Assembly: GCF_947039605.1 (NCBI RefSeq)
Contig: NZ_CAMQZG010000008.1
Location: 1-64,000, forward strand
Source of the DNA: an uncultured Clostridium sp.
GTDB taxonomy: Bacteria > Bacillota > Clostridia > Clostridiales > Clostridiaceae
Reading direction: 5' to 3'
DNA length: 64,000 nt
The position numbers were made by a program, and so were the translations under genes. Under the pieces are notes generated by a model. It was given only the letters and a program-made list of their open reading frames with translations. It made no database searches and was not told the DNA's origin. How positions within the stretch are numbered: the stretch's first letter is position 1; every line of letters starts with the position of its first letter. This document shows, piece after piece, positions 53,443 through 61,918 of this stretch.

Positions 53443-54097
53443 CCTTTCTAAATTTGCATGTATTATAATTCAAGCAATTTTCACAAGTTCTTTTAAATCT
53501 TTTACTCTCCTCATTTTTAACTCCAAGAATTGCTGTAACAGACTTTCTTGGAGTTAAAAGATTTGTATTTGTAAGATTTAAACCTATTACTCGCCTTGCA
53601 TTTAAAGTATCTAAAAATTCACCTTGAACACTAAGTGGTAAATCTCCATATCCCGGACTATATCTAAAACTAAGACTCTTCCCAAGTTTTTTATACTTTG
53701 TATAAATCTCATCTTCAATCTTATCACAAACTGCCTCAACGTAAGTTGTTGCAATAGAATCAAGTATAACTGTTTTAGTCATATCTCTTCTTTGTGATAA
53801 TCTAATCATTTTTTCAATCTCATTTCCAAGAGTCACTGCCATAAGAATTACCTTATCACAATTTTCAAGACAACTTGCTATGTCATCACCAACTAATTTA
53901 AGTCTTGTCCCTTTAATTTCAATAGCATCATCAATTCTTTCAATTTCATATGTTTCAAAAACTTGCTTTGGAATTACTTTTTCTTTAACTTCATTTATAC
54001 AACTATCAATTAATGAATTTAAATCCGCATCTATATCCTGACCTTTATGCCCAAGATACCTTAACACTTCTAATTTATCTATAAATATACTCTCCAT
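53420..54097 (-). CDS. Stand-alone methionine synthase activation domain
   Basis: A 225-residue protein matching the AdoMet-binding reactivation domain of MetH, with the key FRYSPGYGDLPLSVQGEF segment and TPRKSVTAILGV. In E. coli this domain is the C-terminus of MetH; here it is a separate gene overlapping the start of metH. A Cys-rich tail (CENCLNYNTCKF, then KC) is an addition that could bind a metal. It reductively remethylates inactive cob(II)alamin. The ATG at 54097 follows a TTGGTGAT site; an earlier in-frame start at 54109 has none. Confidence 0.87.
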   Translation of the reverse strand: MESIFIDKLEVLRYLGHKGQDIDADLNSLIDSCINEVKEKVIPKQVFETYEIERIDDAIEIKGTRLKLVGDDIASCLENCDKVILMAVTLGNEIEKMIRLSQRRDMTKTVILDSIATTYVEAVCDKIEDEIYTKYKKLGKSLSFRYSPGYGDLPLSVQGEFLDTLNARRVIGLNLTNTNLLTPRKSVTAILGVKNEESKRFKRTCENCLNYNTCKFRKDGVKCGD

Positions 54098-54120
54098 AAT
54101 AATCACCAACTTATTAAAAT

Positions 54121-54143
54121 AAGACTATCTAAAAGATAGCCTT
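54121..54143 (-). terminator. Terminator or processing hairpin after luxS
   Basis: Minus-strand stem AAGGCTATC/GATAGTCTT with a TTTTA loop and an interrupted T-run, between luxS and the activation-domain gene. It probably attenuates rather than ends the operon. Confidence 0.5.
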
Positions 54144-54149
54144 AAAAAT

Positions 54150-54602
54150 TTAACCGTATATCTCTAAAGAAAATCCTTTATCTAAAGCATCTTTTGCATA
54201 TTCTTTTGCTCCAAACAAAGATAAATCCTTATAATTTCCACACTGAATATCATTTGCTGCTGGAATTTCTGTAGCTTCTAATACTACCTTTAATGCATTT
54301 TCTAAACCTTTTTTTATTTCACTTGGGTCTTTATCTCCCCAAACACTTAAATAAAAACCAGTTCTACATCCCATAGGTGAAATATCTATAATATCTGTAA
54401 TTTCAGCTCTTAAGTATGTAGCAAGTAAATGCTCTAACCCATGCATCGCTGCTGTTCCAAAACTCTCTTTATTAGGTTGTAAAAATCTTAAATCATACTT
54501 ACTAACCTTGTCTCCTTTTACCCCATCAAGTGTGCAACACTTTCTAACATACGGTGCTTTTACAATTCTATGATCTAACTCAAAACTTTCTACTTTTTCC
54601 AT
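54150..54602 (-). CDS. luxS: S-ribosylhomocysteine lyase
   Basis: A 150-residue LuxS. The metal site is in AAMHGLEHLLA (His54, His58) with the third ligand Cys in IQCGNYKDLSLFGA, and the catalytic Cys lies in ISPMGCRTGFYL. It cleaves S-ribosylhomocysteine to homocysteine and the autoinducer-2 precursor. In this operon it supplies homocysteine to the methionine synthase encoded downstream, so its main role is methyl-cycle recycling. It follows metF by 13 bases, with an AGGAGG site. Confidence 0.95.
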   Translation of the reverse strand: MEKVESFELDHRIVKAPYVRKCCTLDGVKGDKVSKYDLRFLQPNKESFGTAAMHGLEHLLATYLRAEITDIIDISPMGCRTGFYLSVWGDKDPSEIKKGLENALKVVLEATEIPAANDIQCGNYKDLSLFGAKEYAKDALDKGFSLEIYG

Positions 54603-54615
54603 TTTTAAATTCCTC

Positions 54616-55500
54616 CTAAACTATCTTTCTATTTAAAGATGTAACTATAGAAGTTACACTATCATTTATTTTACTTGCTACATAAGCATTATTCATTGTG
54701 TAAAGATGTATTCCATCAGCTCCACTAGATGCTAAATCTATTATCTGCTCTACAGCATAAGCTATACCTGCATCTCTTAAAGCAATCTTGTCATGACCAT
54801 ATCTATCTACAATTTTCATAAACTTATTTGGAAACTTAACACCACACATAGAAATAATTCTATCAATTTGCTTTCCATTTAAAACAGGCATAATCCCTGC
54901 CTGAATAGGTACATCAAGACCTAAGTTTTTAGATTTATCTAAAAATCTATAAAAATCATCATTATCAAAAAAGAGTTGTGATATTAAATGCTCTGCCCCT
55001 GCATCAACTTTTCTTTTAAGCATATCAATATGCTTATCTAAACTCTCATCTTTATTGTGTCCCTCAGGGTAACAAGCACCAGCTATATTAAAACTTCCAA
55101 AATCTTTAACAGTTTTAATTAAATCATCTGAATACCTATAATTCCCTCTCAAAGTTTCTCCCTCTGGTATGTCACCTCGAAGTGCAAGAATATTATTCAC
55201 ATTATTCTTCTTTAGATTTTCAAGAATCTCTCTCACTTCATCTTCACTTGAGTTTATACAAGTTAAATGTGCAAGTGATTCAATTCCATACTTATTTTTT
55301 ATAAGTCCTGCTATCTCAGCAGTTCTATTATCCTTACTATTTCCACCAGCCCCATAAGTAACGCTAATAAAATCTGGACTAAGACCCTTTAATTCATCTA
55401 AAGTTTTATAGATAACATCAATAGATGAACTTGCCTTAGGCGGAAAAACCTCAAAGGAAAAAACTAATTCCTTACTATCAAAAAGTTCTTTTATTCTCAT
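54616..55500 (-). CDS. metF: Methylenetetrahydrofolate reductase
   Basis: A 294-residue MetF. The FSFEVFPPKAS opening, VTYGAGG, HLTCINSSEDEVREIL, NILALRGDIPEGE (FAD-binding), GACYPEGHNKD and LISQLFFDNDDFYRF segments define the family. It reduces methylenetetrahydrofolate to the methyl donor used by MetH. It is the first gene of the operon metF-luxS-activation domain-metH and is preceded by a SAM-I riboswitch. Confidence 0.95.
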   Translation of the reverse strand: MRIKELFDSKELVFSFEVFPPKASSSIDVIYKTLDELKGLSPDFISVTYGAGGNSKDNRTAEIAGLIKNKYGIESLAHLTCINSSEDEVREILENLKKNNVNNILALRGDIPEGETLRGNYRYSDDLIKTVKDFGSFNIAGACYPEGHNKDESLDKHIDMLKRKVDAGAEHLISQLFFDNDDFYRFLDKSKNLGLDVPIQAGIMPVLNGKQIDRIISMCGVKFPNKFMKIVDRYGHDKIALRDAGIAYAVEQIIDLASSGADGIHLYTMNNAYVASKINDSVTSIVTSLNRKIV

Positions 55501-55540
55501 TTAAATTACCCCCAAATGCTTATTGCTAAAACAAAAAAAA

Positions 55541-55573
55541 TAAAAAAATGCCTAAAGGGAGTATCCTTTAGGC
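55541..55573 (-). terminator. Riboswitch-controlled terminator
   Basis: Minus-strand stem GCCTAAAGG/CCCTTTAGGC followed by T7, between the SAM aptamer and metF. It should form when SAM is bound. Confidence 0.85.
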
Positions 55574-55598
55574 ACGAAATATCGCACAAATTTTTACC

Positions 55599-55695
55599 CT
55601 TATCTCTCAGAAATCTGCAGGACTTAGCACCCATAGTAAAAATACTATTGGTTGCTGGGCTTCATAGGGCCAGTCCCTCCACCACTCTAGATAAG
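55599..55695 (-). ncRNA. SAM-I (S-box) riboswitch aptamer
   Basis: The minus strand contains the SAM-I core in order: CTTATCTAGAGTGGTGGAGG, GACTGGCCCTATGAAGCCC, AGCAACC, a variable P3 hairpin, GGTGCTAAGTCCTGCAGA and the closing CTGAGAGATAAG, which pairs with the opening CTTATC. It controls the methionine operon by transcription termination. The rest of the 329-base gap (55501-55829) holds the terminator and the promoter of the plus-strand gene. Confidence 0.95.
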
Positions 55696-55832
55696 TTATT
55701 CTTTTTTCTAATATTATACATTATTTCCTTTTAATTGTAAATAAATATATTTTAATATCATTTTCAAAAATATTGAATATTATAACTAATAATATAGTTT
55801 TCAAAACTAAACATTTTTAACTTGGAGGAATG

Positions 55833-56621
55833 ATGGAATCTAATGATTTAAATAAACAAACTAGAATCTTTACTGCAAAAACAAAAGAAAATCCTACTAT
55901 AAATGAATCTAAAAAAAGCAATTGTTCAGAATCCCAAGAGCCACAAAACTTAAACTATAATAAAACAAAATTTAAAACACCAATGGGCTCTTCTGGACAT
56001 CTAGTTGGAGTCTTTCCTGTAATTTTATCTGAATTTGAAACAGACATATATTGCGAACTTAAATACAAATATCCTATCCACTCTATAAAAACAAAGGAAA
56101 GTAAAATCATTGTCAAAAAATTTAAGCTTGTCGCAAAAAATAGAAAGCTACTAATTGAAGGTTATGTTGAAAAGAAACTTTTGATATGTTTTGATGTGCA
56201 AAGAAAGGAAGAAAATACTCTTATAACTATTCCATTTAAAACAATAGTAGATATTACTTATTCAAATGAACCTAAATATGATACAGAATATAAAAGTAAT
56301 TCAAAAAATAACTGTTCCTCAGAACATTTTTTTTCACCAGCTGAAAAACTTTTTTGGGTTCATGAATATACTAAACTTAAAGAAGAATTTGAGGAAATAG
56401 AATATTCAAATTCTAAAGAATATGTAACAAAACTTATTATAACTCTTGGACTTTCTATCCTTCAAAATCAAAAAGTTTTCATACCAGAACCTTGTGGTGA
56501 TGCTAATGTAGTAGCTGAGTATGATGCTTGTGGAAACATTAAAACAGCTAATGAAATTGCTCATGTAGAAGTTGGTTTTGATACTAAAAAAGGGCTTGTA
56601 GCAAGAATTATTAAACAATAA
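55833..56621 (+). CDS. Hypothetical spore-surface-like protein
   Basis: A 262-residue soluble protein. Residues 1-55 are polar and disordered-looking. About 60-150 reads GVFPVILSEFETDIYCELKY, a basic stretch and LLIEGYVEKKLLICFDVQRK, which resembles clostridial exosporium proteins of the CsxC type and DUF3794-like beta domains. The resemblance is modest. The C-terminal part has HEYTKLKEEFEEIEY and ends GFDTKKGLVARIIK. The second of two adjacent ATGs is preferred because the first is only one base from the GGAGG. The next gene encodes a Cys-rich protein, and the two may form a sporulation pair. Confidence 0.6.
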   Translation: MESNDLNKQTRIFTAKTKENPTINESKKSNCSESQEPQNLNYNKTKFKTPMGSSGHLVGVFPVILSEFETDIYCELKYKYPIHSIKTKESKIIVKKFKLVAKNRKLLIEGYVEKKLLICFDVQRKEENTLITIPFKTIVDITYSNEPKYDTEYKSNSKNNCSSEHFFSPAEKLFWVHEYTKLKEEFEEIEYSNSKEYVTKLIITLGLSILQNQKVFIPEPCGDANVVAEYDACGNIKTANEIAHVEVGFDTKKGLVARIIKQ

Positions 56622-56659
56622 AATATTATATTAAAATTGTGTCAAAGTAGTTTACCTAA

Positions 56660-56675
56660 CATAGTATATACTATG
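56660..56675. promoter_or_regulatory. 16-bp palindrome before the Cys-rich gene
   Basis: CATAGTATATACTATG is a perfect palindrome 50 bp upstream of the ATG at 56725. Its first half also fits a sigma-K -10 element (CATAnnnTA), but no good -35 element stands at the right distance. It could be either an operator or a promoter part. Confidence 0.35.
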
Positions 56676-56724
56676 CAAAGCAAATAAATTAATAACTTAA
56701 GATAAAACGGAGGTAAATTTTATT

Positions 56725-57312
56725 ATGAAACTTAATTATTGTAACGAAGACCCTAACTGTTGCTGTACACCAGATCCAATTTATTGTGACTGTGAGCCTA
56801 GAAAATATTCAAAATGTGTAACTAAACTAAGCCCTTGTGCTCACCCTGTATTATTTGAAGCTTCTTCTGGTTCAACAACTAATGTTCCTCATTCATTTGA
56901 TATAACAGGAGCTATCGCTGTAACTGTTAACCCTAAATCACTTGTATGTCTAACACTTGATACAAGTTGTTTAAAAAACCCTGTATCTCAAATAGAATTT
57001 TCAGCTCAAGTATTTATTAAATTCGCTGCTGCTCAAACAATGCCAGCAAGAATAGAATTTGAACTTGTTAAATGCGAAAATGGATGCGAAACAGTTTGTG
57101 GAACATGGACTTACTCACACTTTAATCAAGCAGCAGTTGCTAATGATGAAGTAACACACAACTTTAGCTTCAAAAAAATAGAAGGTAATGCTTGTCCTGC
57201 ATGTACAACTTATTCAGTAAGAATAGTAAATGTAGTTCATACACCATTAGAGCTTTTAATATTTGATGTTAAAAATCCAACATTATGCGCTATGGCTAAA
57301 TCAGGATGCTAA
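56725..57312 (+). CDS. Cys-rich DUF4489-like protein, probable spore surface component
   Basis: A 195-residue protein with 17 or so cysteines, five in the first 25 residues ([20 protein letters not shown]). Residues 40-195 look like a beta-sandwich: [52 protein letters not shown] and [10 protein letters not shown]. This fits the clostridial DUF4489 family as I recall it, which has no known enzyme activity. The Cys-rich head suggests disulfide cross-linking in a spore outer layer. That role is inferred. It has a strong GGAGGT site and is followed by a terminator. Confidence 0.6.
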
Positions 57313-57360
57313 TTTAAAGCAAACTCCTGATAATTTATAAGTGAATAAAAACTTAATAAA

Positions 57361-57387
57361 AAGGGAGGTGCACAGGCAACTCCCTTT
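57361..57387. terminator. Bidirectional terminator
   Basis: AAGGGAGGTGC and GCAACTCCCTT (one G-U/A-C change) form a stem with A and T runs, between convergent genes. Confidence 0.78.
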
Positions 57388-57390
57388 TTA

Positions 57391-59574
57391 TTAGTTATAT
57401 TTATTTATTACCTCATAAAAATCTTCTCTAATTTTTATTCCATCAAGTTCTTTAAGACTTATCTTAACAGTACCACCAACAACCATATTCTTTTTAATCT
57501 CTATATCAGTTTCAATTTTCTTTTTTTCGTTAATAGTATCCCAAATAAACACACTCTTACCATTTAAACGGTTAGATATTTTAATCATATTAACTATACT
57601 TTGTTTATATCTTTTTTCTTTATTAAGTTCTTTGAGTTTACTCTTAACTCGTCGATAACTTTCATTTACTTCACCAACAATAAGCATTCTATACTTTTCT
57701 AAAGCTATACTTCTCTCTTTTGCTCTTGGGAATTTTTCTATCTTCCAATCAACTACTTTTGATATATAAAATTCATACGGTCTATCTAAATCTTTTTCAA
57801 TTTTCAAAGGATTATACACACCTTTACTATCAACTCTAAATAACCTTCTTGCCTCAACTTCTTCTTCTGTCACATATCTTAAATCAAATTTTTCATCTTT
57901 TTCTTTAAATATCTCTTTTACAAACTTATCTAAAACCCATGTTTCACATTTTAATTTTTCTATATCATAAAGATATCTTGCTATTGTTTTCTCATCTATT
58001 AAATTTGAAATTTTCTTATTAGTAAGTTTCATATTTTTCAGATTTATTATACAAACCTCTTGGTTATAAACTTTTATAATACCTTTTATAAGTTTTTCTT
58101 TTCTTAAAATCGACTTAGCATTTTTAGAAAGAATACAACAAACTTCATCTGTATTTATATTTCCATTAACAACTAATTTATAATCTCTATATATGCAAGC
58201 ATCCAATTTTAATTTATTAACCTGATTTTGAACTTCACCTTTAATCTTAACTCTCATACCTATATTCAGTTTTTTATCACCAATAGTTATATCTGTTACT
58301 TCACCAAATCCAACCTCTGGTCTTTGAAACTCATACTTATCCTTAACTTCTTTTTCCTTAACCCCAATCCTCCTATACTTATATGAATAATCCCATAAAA
58401 GCTTACATTCATCATCACTCATAATTTCATTTAAAAGTTCTAAAAGACATATTGGCTCTTTATCTTTTATAATCTTAGTATTTTTTTCACCCAACTTAAA
58501 TCTTTTATCCCTATCATTTACAAGTGACTCTAGAAGTTCTATTGCTCTGCCTTTTTCTATAAAAGAATTACAATTAACTAAGCTATCATATACAAATTGA
58601 TCACCACTTAGCTCTATGGCATTTTCCATATTGTGCATATCATCTACAGCAACATAATATCTTGCTAACGCATAACTTAAATCATCAAGATACTCTTTCT
58701 TAATAGCCTTTTTAGTTGATTTAACTTTAAGGTCATTAATAACTAAATCATCATTTAACACAACAATTATATTTTCCTTGTTTAAACTTAAAGTCTCTAT
58801 TTTTTTATTATCATAAAACATTCTCTTTTCATTTACTATAAAGAACTCATCATTGCTTATCTCTATATTTACTTCCTCACTATTATTGACTCTTTGAACC
58901 TCACTTATAGCAACTTTATAATAGTCCTTAATATCACTAATGTGATTAAAACTCCCATTATACGAATAACTCGACACTTCCTTTAGAAAACTTCTATCAT
59001 AATAAAACCCAAGTCCTATAGCACTAAGTGATACTTGTCTTTTTCTTAATCTTTTAACTATATCAAAACAACTTTTTCTCTCAGCTTTTTGGTTATCTAG
59101 CTCTGCTATATATCCATCTGTAAATAAAATTATATGTTGCTTTACGCCCTCTATATCCATATCTTCAATTATTTCTTCAGTTCTTTTTAAAGCACTAGAA
59201 AGCACAGTATTTTCTCTTGAATAAACTTCTTCATCTATGTTCTTATATATTCTTGTTAACCTATATGAATTATCATCACACTTAATAGCCCTTGCAATAA
59301 GAGTAACATCTTTCTCTCCTGAATAAAGAATTATAGAAACATAGTTGTTTTCTTCTTTTTTCAAAACTTTCAAAGTCTCTTTCATGCTTTTTTTAAGCTT
59401 ATCAATAACATCCCCCATACTCTTTGAAACATCAATTAAAAGTATATGGTGATTTATACAATTTGTTGATTCAGCATTTAACTTTAAAGAATAAAACTTA
59501 CAATTTTTATTATTACTTTCGAACATCAAATTTTTTTGGCCTAAAAATTCAATATTAGTCCTTCCTACCTTCAT
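57391..59574 (-). CDS. von Willebrand factor A domain protein
   Basis: A 727-residue protein. Residues 35-215 are a vWA domain with the metal-ion site LLIDVSKSMGDV (D-x-S-x-S), a later Thr/Asp site in ILFTDGYIAEL and the GLGFYYD segment. Residues 220-727 have no recognised domain; they are mixed alpha/beta and strongly charged, with a possible beta-barrel-like part at 430-520 and a Lys/Glu-rich coiled-coil part at 640-690. No signal peptide or membrane span is evident, so it is cytoplasmic. The ATG at 59574 follows AGGAGA; the frame stays open 13 codons further upstream. Function unknown. Confidence 0.75.
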   Translation of the reverse strand: MKVGRTNIEFLGQKNLMFESNNKNCKFYSLKLNAESTNCINHHILLIDVSKSMGDVIDKLKKSMKETLKVLKKEENNYVSIILYSGEKDVTLIARAIKCDDNSYRLTRIYKNIDEEVYSRENTVLSSALKRTEEIIEDMDIEGVKQHIILFTDGYIAELDNQKAERKSCFDIVKRLRKRQVSLSAIGLGFYYDRSFLKEVSSYSYNGSFNHISDIKDYYKVAISEVQRVNNSEEVNIEISNDEFFIVNEKRMFYDNKKIETLSLNKENIIVVLNDDLVINDLKVKSTKKAIKKEYLDDLSYALARYYVAVDDMHNMENAIELSGDQFVYDSLVNCNSFIEKGRAIELLESLVNDRDKRFKLGEKNTKIIKDKEPICLLELLNEIMSDDECKLLWDYSYKYRRIGVKEKEVKDKYEFQRPEVGFGEVTDITIGDKKLNIGMRVKIKGEVQNQVNKLKLDACIYRDYKLVVNGNINTDEVCCILSKNAKSILRKEKLIKGIIKVYNQEVCIINLKNMKLTNKKISNLIDEKTIARYLYDIEKLKCETWVLDKFVKEIFKEKDEKFDLRYVTEEEVEARRLFRVDSKGVYNPLKIEKDLDRPYEFYISKVVDWKIEKFPRAKERSIALEKYRMLIVGEVNESYRRVKSKLKELNKEKRYKQSIVNMIKISNRLNGKSVFIWDTINEKKKIETDIEIKKNMVVGGTVKISLKELDGIKIREDFYEVINKYN

Positions 59575-59709
59575 CACAATTTCTCCTAAACTATTACTAC
59601 AAAATTCCTTCATTTTATTTAAATATATGAAGAATAGAACTTTTTAATGTATTTTTTTGATTCTATATTATTTTTTAATATTTTAAAGAATCAAAATTTA
59701 TAAAAAATA

Positions 59710-59738
59710 AAAAGATTGCACTCTCATGCAATCTTTTT
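59710..59738 (-). terminator. Terminator of the YhgE/Pip operon
   Basis: AAAAAGATTGCA and TGCAATCTTTTT form a stem on the minus strand followed by Ts, just past the stop at 59748. Confidence 0.85.
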
Positions 59739-59747
59739 ACCTTATTT

Positions 59748-61907
59748 TTATAATCCTGATTCTTTAAATTTAGTTTCCATAAAGTGTGTTTGCTTATGAA
59801 GCAGTGGCTTTAAGAATCCAAGTAAGAAGAATACTCCTGCAAATATTAATAATGATATAACATCATTTTGCACATAACTCCAAATCGGACCTGCTATTGC
59901 CTCTCTAAATCCATCAAGCGCATATTTAAATGGCCATAAGAACTCAAGTTGTCTAAATATTTCTGGGTTTGTTTGAATTGGATATATAGCCCCAGACCCT
60001 GCAACTTGGAATACCATGATTACAACACATAATGCTTTTCCCATGCTTCCAAATAATGAAACAAGAGTATAAATTATCATTGTAAATGTGAATGAACATA
60101 GCCAAGCTATTCCCATCATAAGCCACATATTATAAGGACTAAAACCTAAAACAAATTTATCTCCAAGAGTTACTATAGTTGTCTGAACAAATGATAATGT
60201 TAAGAATAGTAACATCTTTCCAAAATGAACTTGTAAATGATTAGGCTTATCCTCCTCATTGTTTTTTGCTTCTACTGTAAATAATGAAGTAAGTAAAAGT
60301 GAACCTACCCATATTGCAAGAACAGTATAGAATGGCATAATTCCAACACCAAATGCAAAACTACCATAAATTTCTTCTTGTTTAACATTTATAGGTGAAG
60401 CTAAGAATGAAGAAATTTTCCCTGGATTTTTACTAAGCATATCTATCATTTTATTTAAATCTGCATCATTAACCTGCCCTGCTTTTTCTTGCAGTTCGTC
60501 AAGTGTATTTTTAAATCCATTAATCTTTGTCTTTAATTCATTAGCTTTTGAAACTGTCATATCACTTGTTGAAATACCAAAGTTTGCAAGTGATTGAAGT
60601 TGTGGAACTAATGATTTACTGCTTTCTAACAATGAATTTGCATTGTTTAAACCTTGTGTAAGATTTGATGATAAATTATTTACAGTTGGAACCACACTTG
60701 AATACATGTTACTTGATAGTGCAGTTACACTATTCATAAGATTTGTATTCATAGTTTGAAGTCCTGTAAGCTTAGCATTTACATCTGCTGCTTTAGCTTC
60801 CCCTTTTTCATATAAACCTTTTATAGAGCTAAGTTGATTTTGCTCTGCAACAATAAGAGCTTTTACATCATTTAGCTTTTGAATACCAGCTGAAATTATA
60901 GGATTTTTAAACTGATTATTTATTCCCTCTAAAAGATTTATATTTTTATCAACTGCTGCTATAAGTTTATTTGTAACACCAATTGCATTATCAATTATAG
61001 CTTTTTGACTAGAATTATCACCCGCAGTATCACTTAACTGCTTTAACTGACCTATAAGATTGGATAATTCATTATTAGTATTTGTAATATTGGGAGTATT
61101 ACTACTTATTGAACTAGCAACTGAATTTACATTATTCTGTGTTGAAGAAATAAGACTTTTACTAGCTTCAACTACTGATTGTAATGAATTTATTTGTCCT
61201 GTTATTTGAGGTAAATCATGTTTCATAATATCAAGATAATTAGAAAGCTTTGTTGCACTCTCACTTGAATTATTTATGTTACCCTTTATCTCTGAAATTT
61301 TTGTATCAGCTGAATCCATAACACTTTTAAGCTGATTTAAAACTGGCTCACTAGTTTTAAGTTTTTTACCTAAACTATTTCCAAGTGCTATAGTTTGCTC
61401 ATTAACTGCTTTTACAAAATTATCTGTAATCTGATTAGTTAACTGTTCATTTGCTACCTCTGTAATTTTTGTAGCAATAATATTAGTCTTATCATTAACT
61501 TTATATATTATTGTTGGTCTCATAGTATTAGCTGTTGTAAGTGATGCTAAATCTTGTGAAAAATCTTTTGGAATTATAATAAGTGCATAATACTTACCAT
61601 CCCTAAGTTGTGCATCCCCAGCCTCTACAGTTGTAGGCTTCCAACCTATACTTGTATTGGTTTTAAGCTCATCCATAACTTGATCTCCAACATTCATAAT
61701 CTTTCCATTAACTATTGTCCCCATATCTTCATTAACAACACCAATAGCTATATTAGCTGTATTCACATATGGATTCCAGTTAGCTTTAAGAGTGATCCAA
61801 GCATATAGTGAAGGAATAAAACATATCCCAACTATAACAAGTATCGCCGCTCTATTCGTAAATATCTTTTTTAAATCTTTAGTAAAAATCTTAAATATCT
61901 TTTTCAT
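59748..61907 (-). CDS. YhgE/Pip family membrane protein, second of two
   Basis: A 719-residue ABC-2-like protein. One N-terminal helix (about 18-38) ends in IPSLYAWITLKANWNPY, the YhgE/Pip start signature. A long extracellular domain (40-525) follows with helical, Asn/Ser-rich coiled-coil repeats (about 180-500). Five or six C-terminal helices (about 528-700) include the GSGAIYPIQTNPEIFRQLEFLWPFKYALDGFREAIAGP segment typical of the family. Pip of Lactococcus is needed for phage infection; others act with type VII secretion. The neighbour upstream is a paralog separated by 11 bases, with AGGAGGTGA between. Confidence 0.88.
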   Translation of the reverse strand: MKKIFKIFTKDLKKIFTNRAAILVIVGICFIPSLYAWITLKANWNPYVNTANIAIGVVNEDMGTIVNGKIMNVGDQVMDELKTNTSIGWKPTTVEAGDAQLRDGKYYALIIIPKDFSQDLASLTTANTMRPTIIYKVNDKTNIIATKITEVANEQLTNQITDNFVKAVNEQTIALGNSLGKKLKTSEPVLNQLKSVMDSADTKISEIKGNINNSSESATKLSNYLDIMKHDLPQITGQINSLQSVVEASKSLISSTQNNVNSVASSISSNTPNITNTNNELSNLIGQLKQLSDTAGDNSSQKAIIDNAIGVTNKLIAAVDKNINLLEGINNQFKNPIISAGIQKLNDVKALIVAEQNQLSSIKGLYEKGEAKAADVNAKLTGLQTMNTNLMNSVTALSSNMYSSVVPTVNNLSSNLTQGLNNANSLLESSKSLVPQLQSLANFGISTSDMTVSKANELKTKINGFKNTLDELQEKAGQVNDADLNKMIDMLSKNPGKISSFLASPINVKQEEIYGSFAFGVGIMPFYTVLAIWVGSLLLTSLFTVEAKNNEEDKPNHLQVHFGKMLLFLTLSFVQTTIVTLGDKFVLGFSPYNMWLMMGIAWLCSFTFTMIIYTLVSLFGSMGKALCVVIMVFQVAGSGAIYPIQTNPEIFRQLEFLWPFKYALDGFREAIAGPIWSYVQNDVISLLIFAGVFFLLGFLKPLLHKQTHFMETKFKESGL

Positions 61908-61918
61908 ACACTCACCTC

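Noticed and set aside
56641..56668. Complete sigma-K promoter before the Cys-rich gene
   Set aside because: CATAGTATA fits the -10 element, but no AC lies 16 bases upstream, unlike the matches at 78 and 50983.
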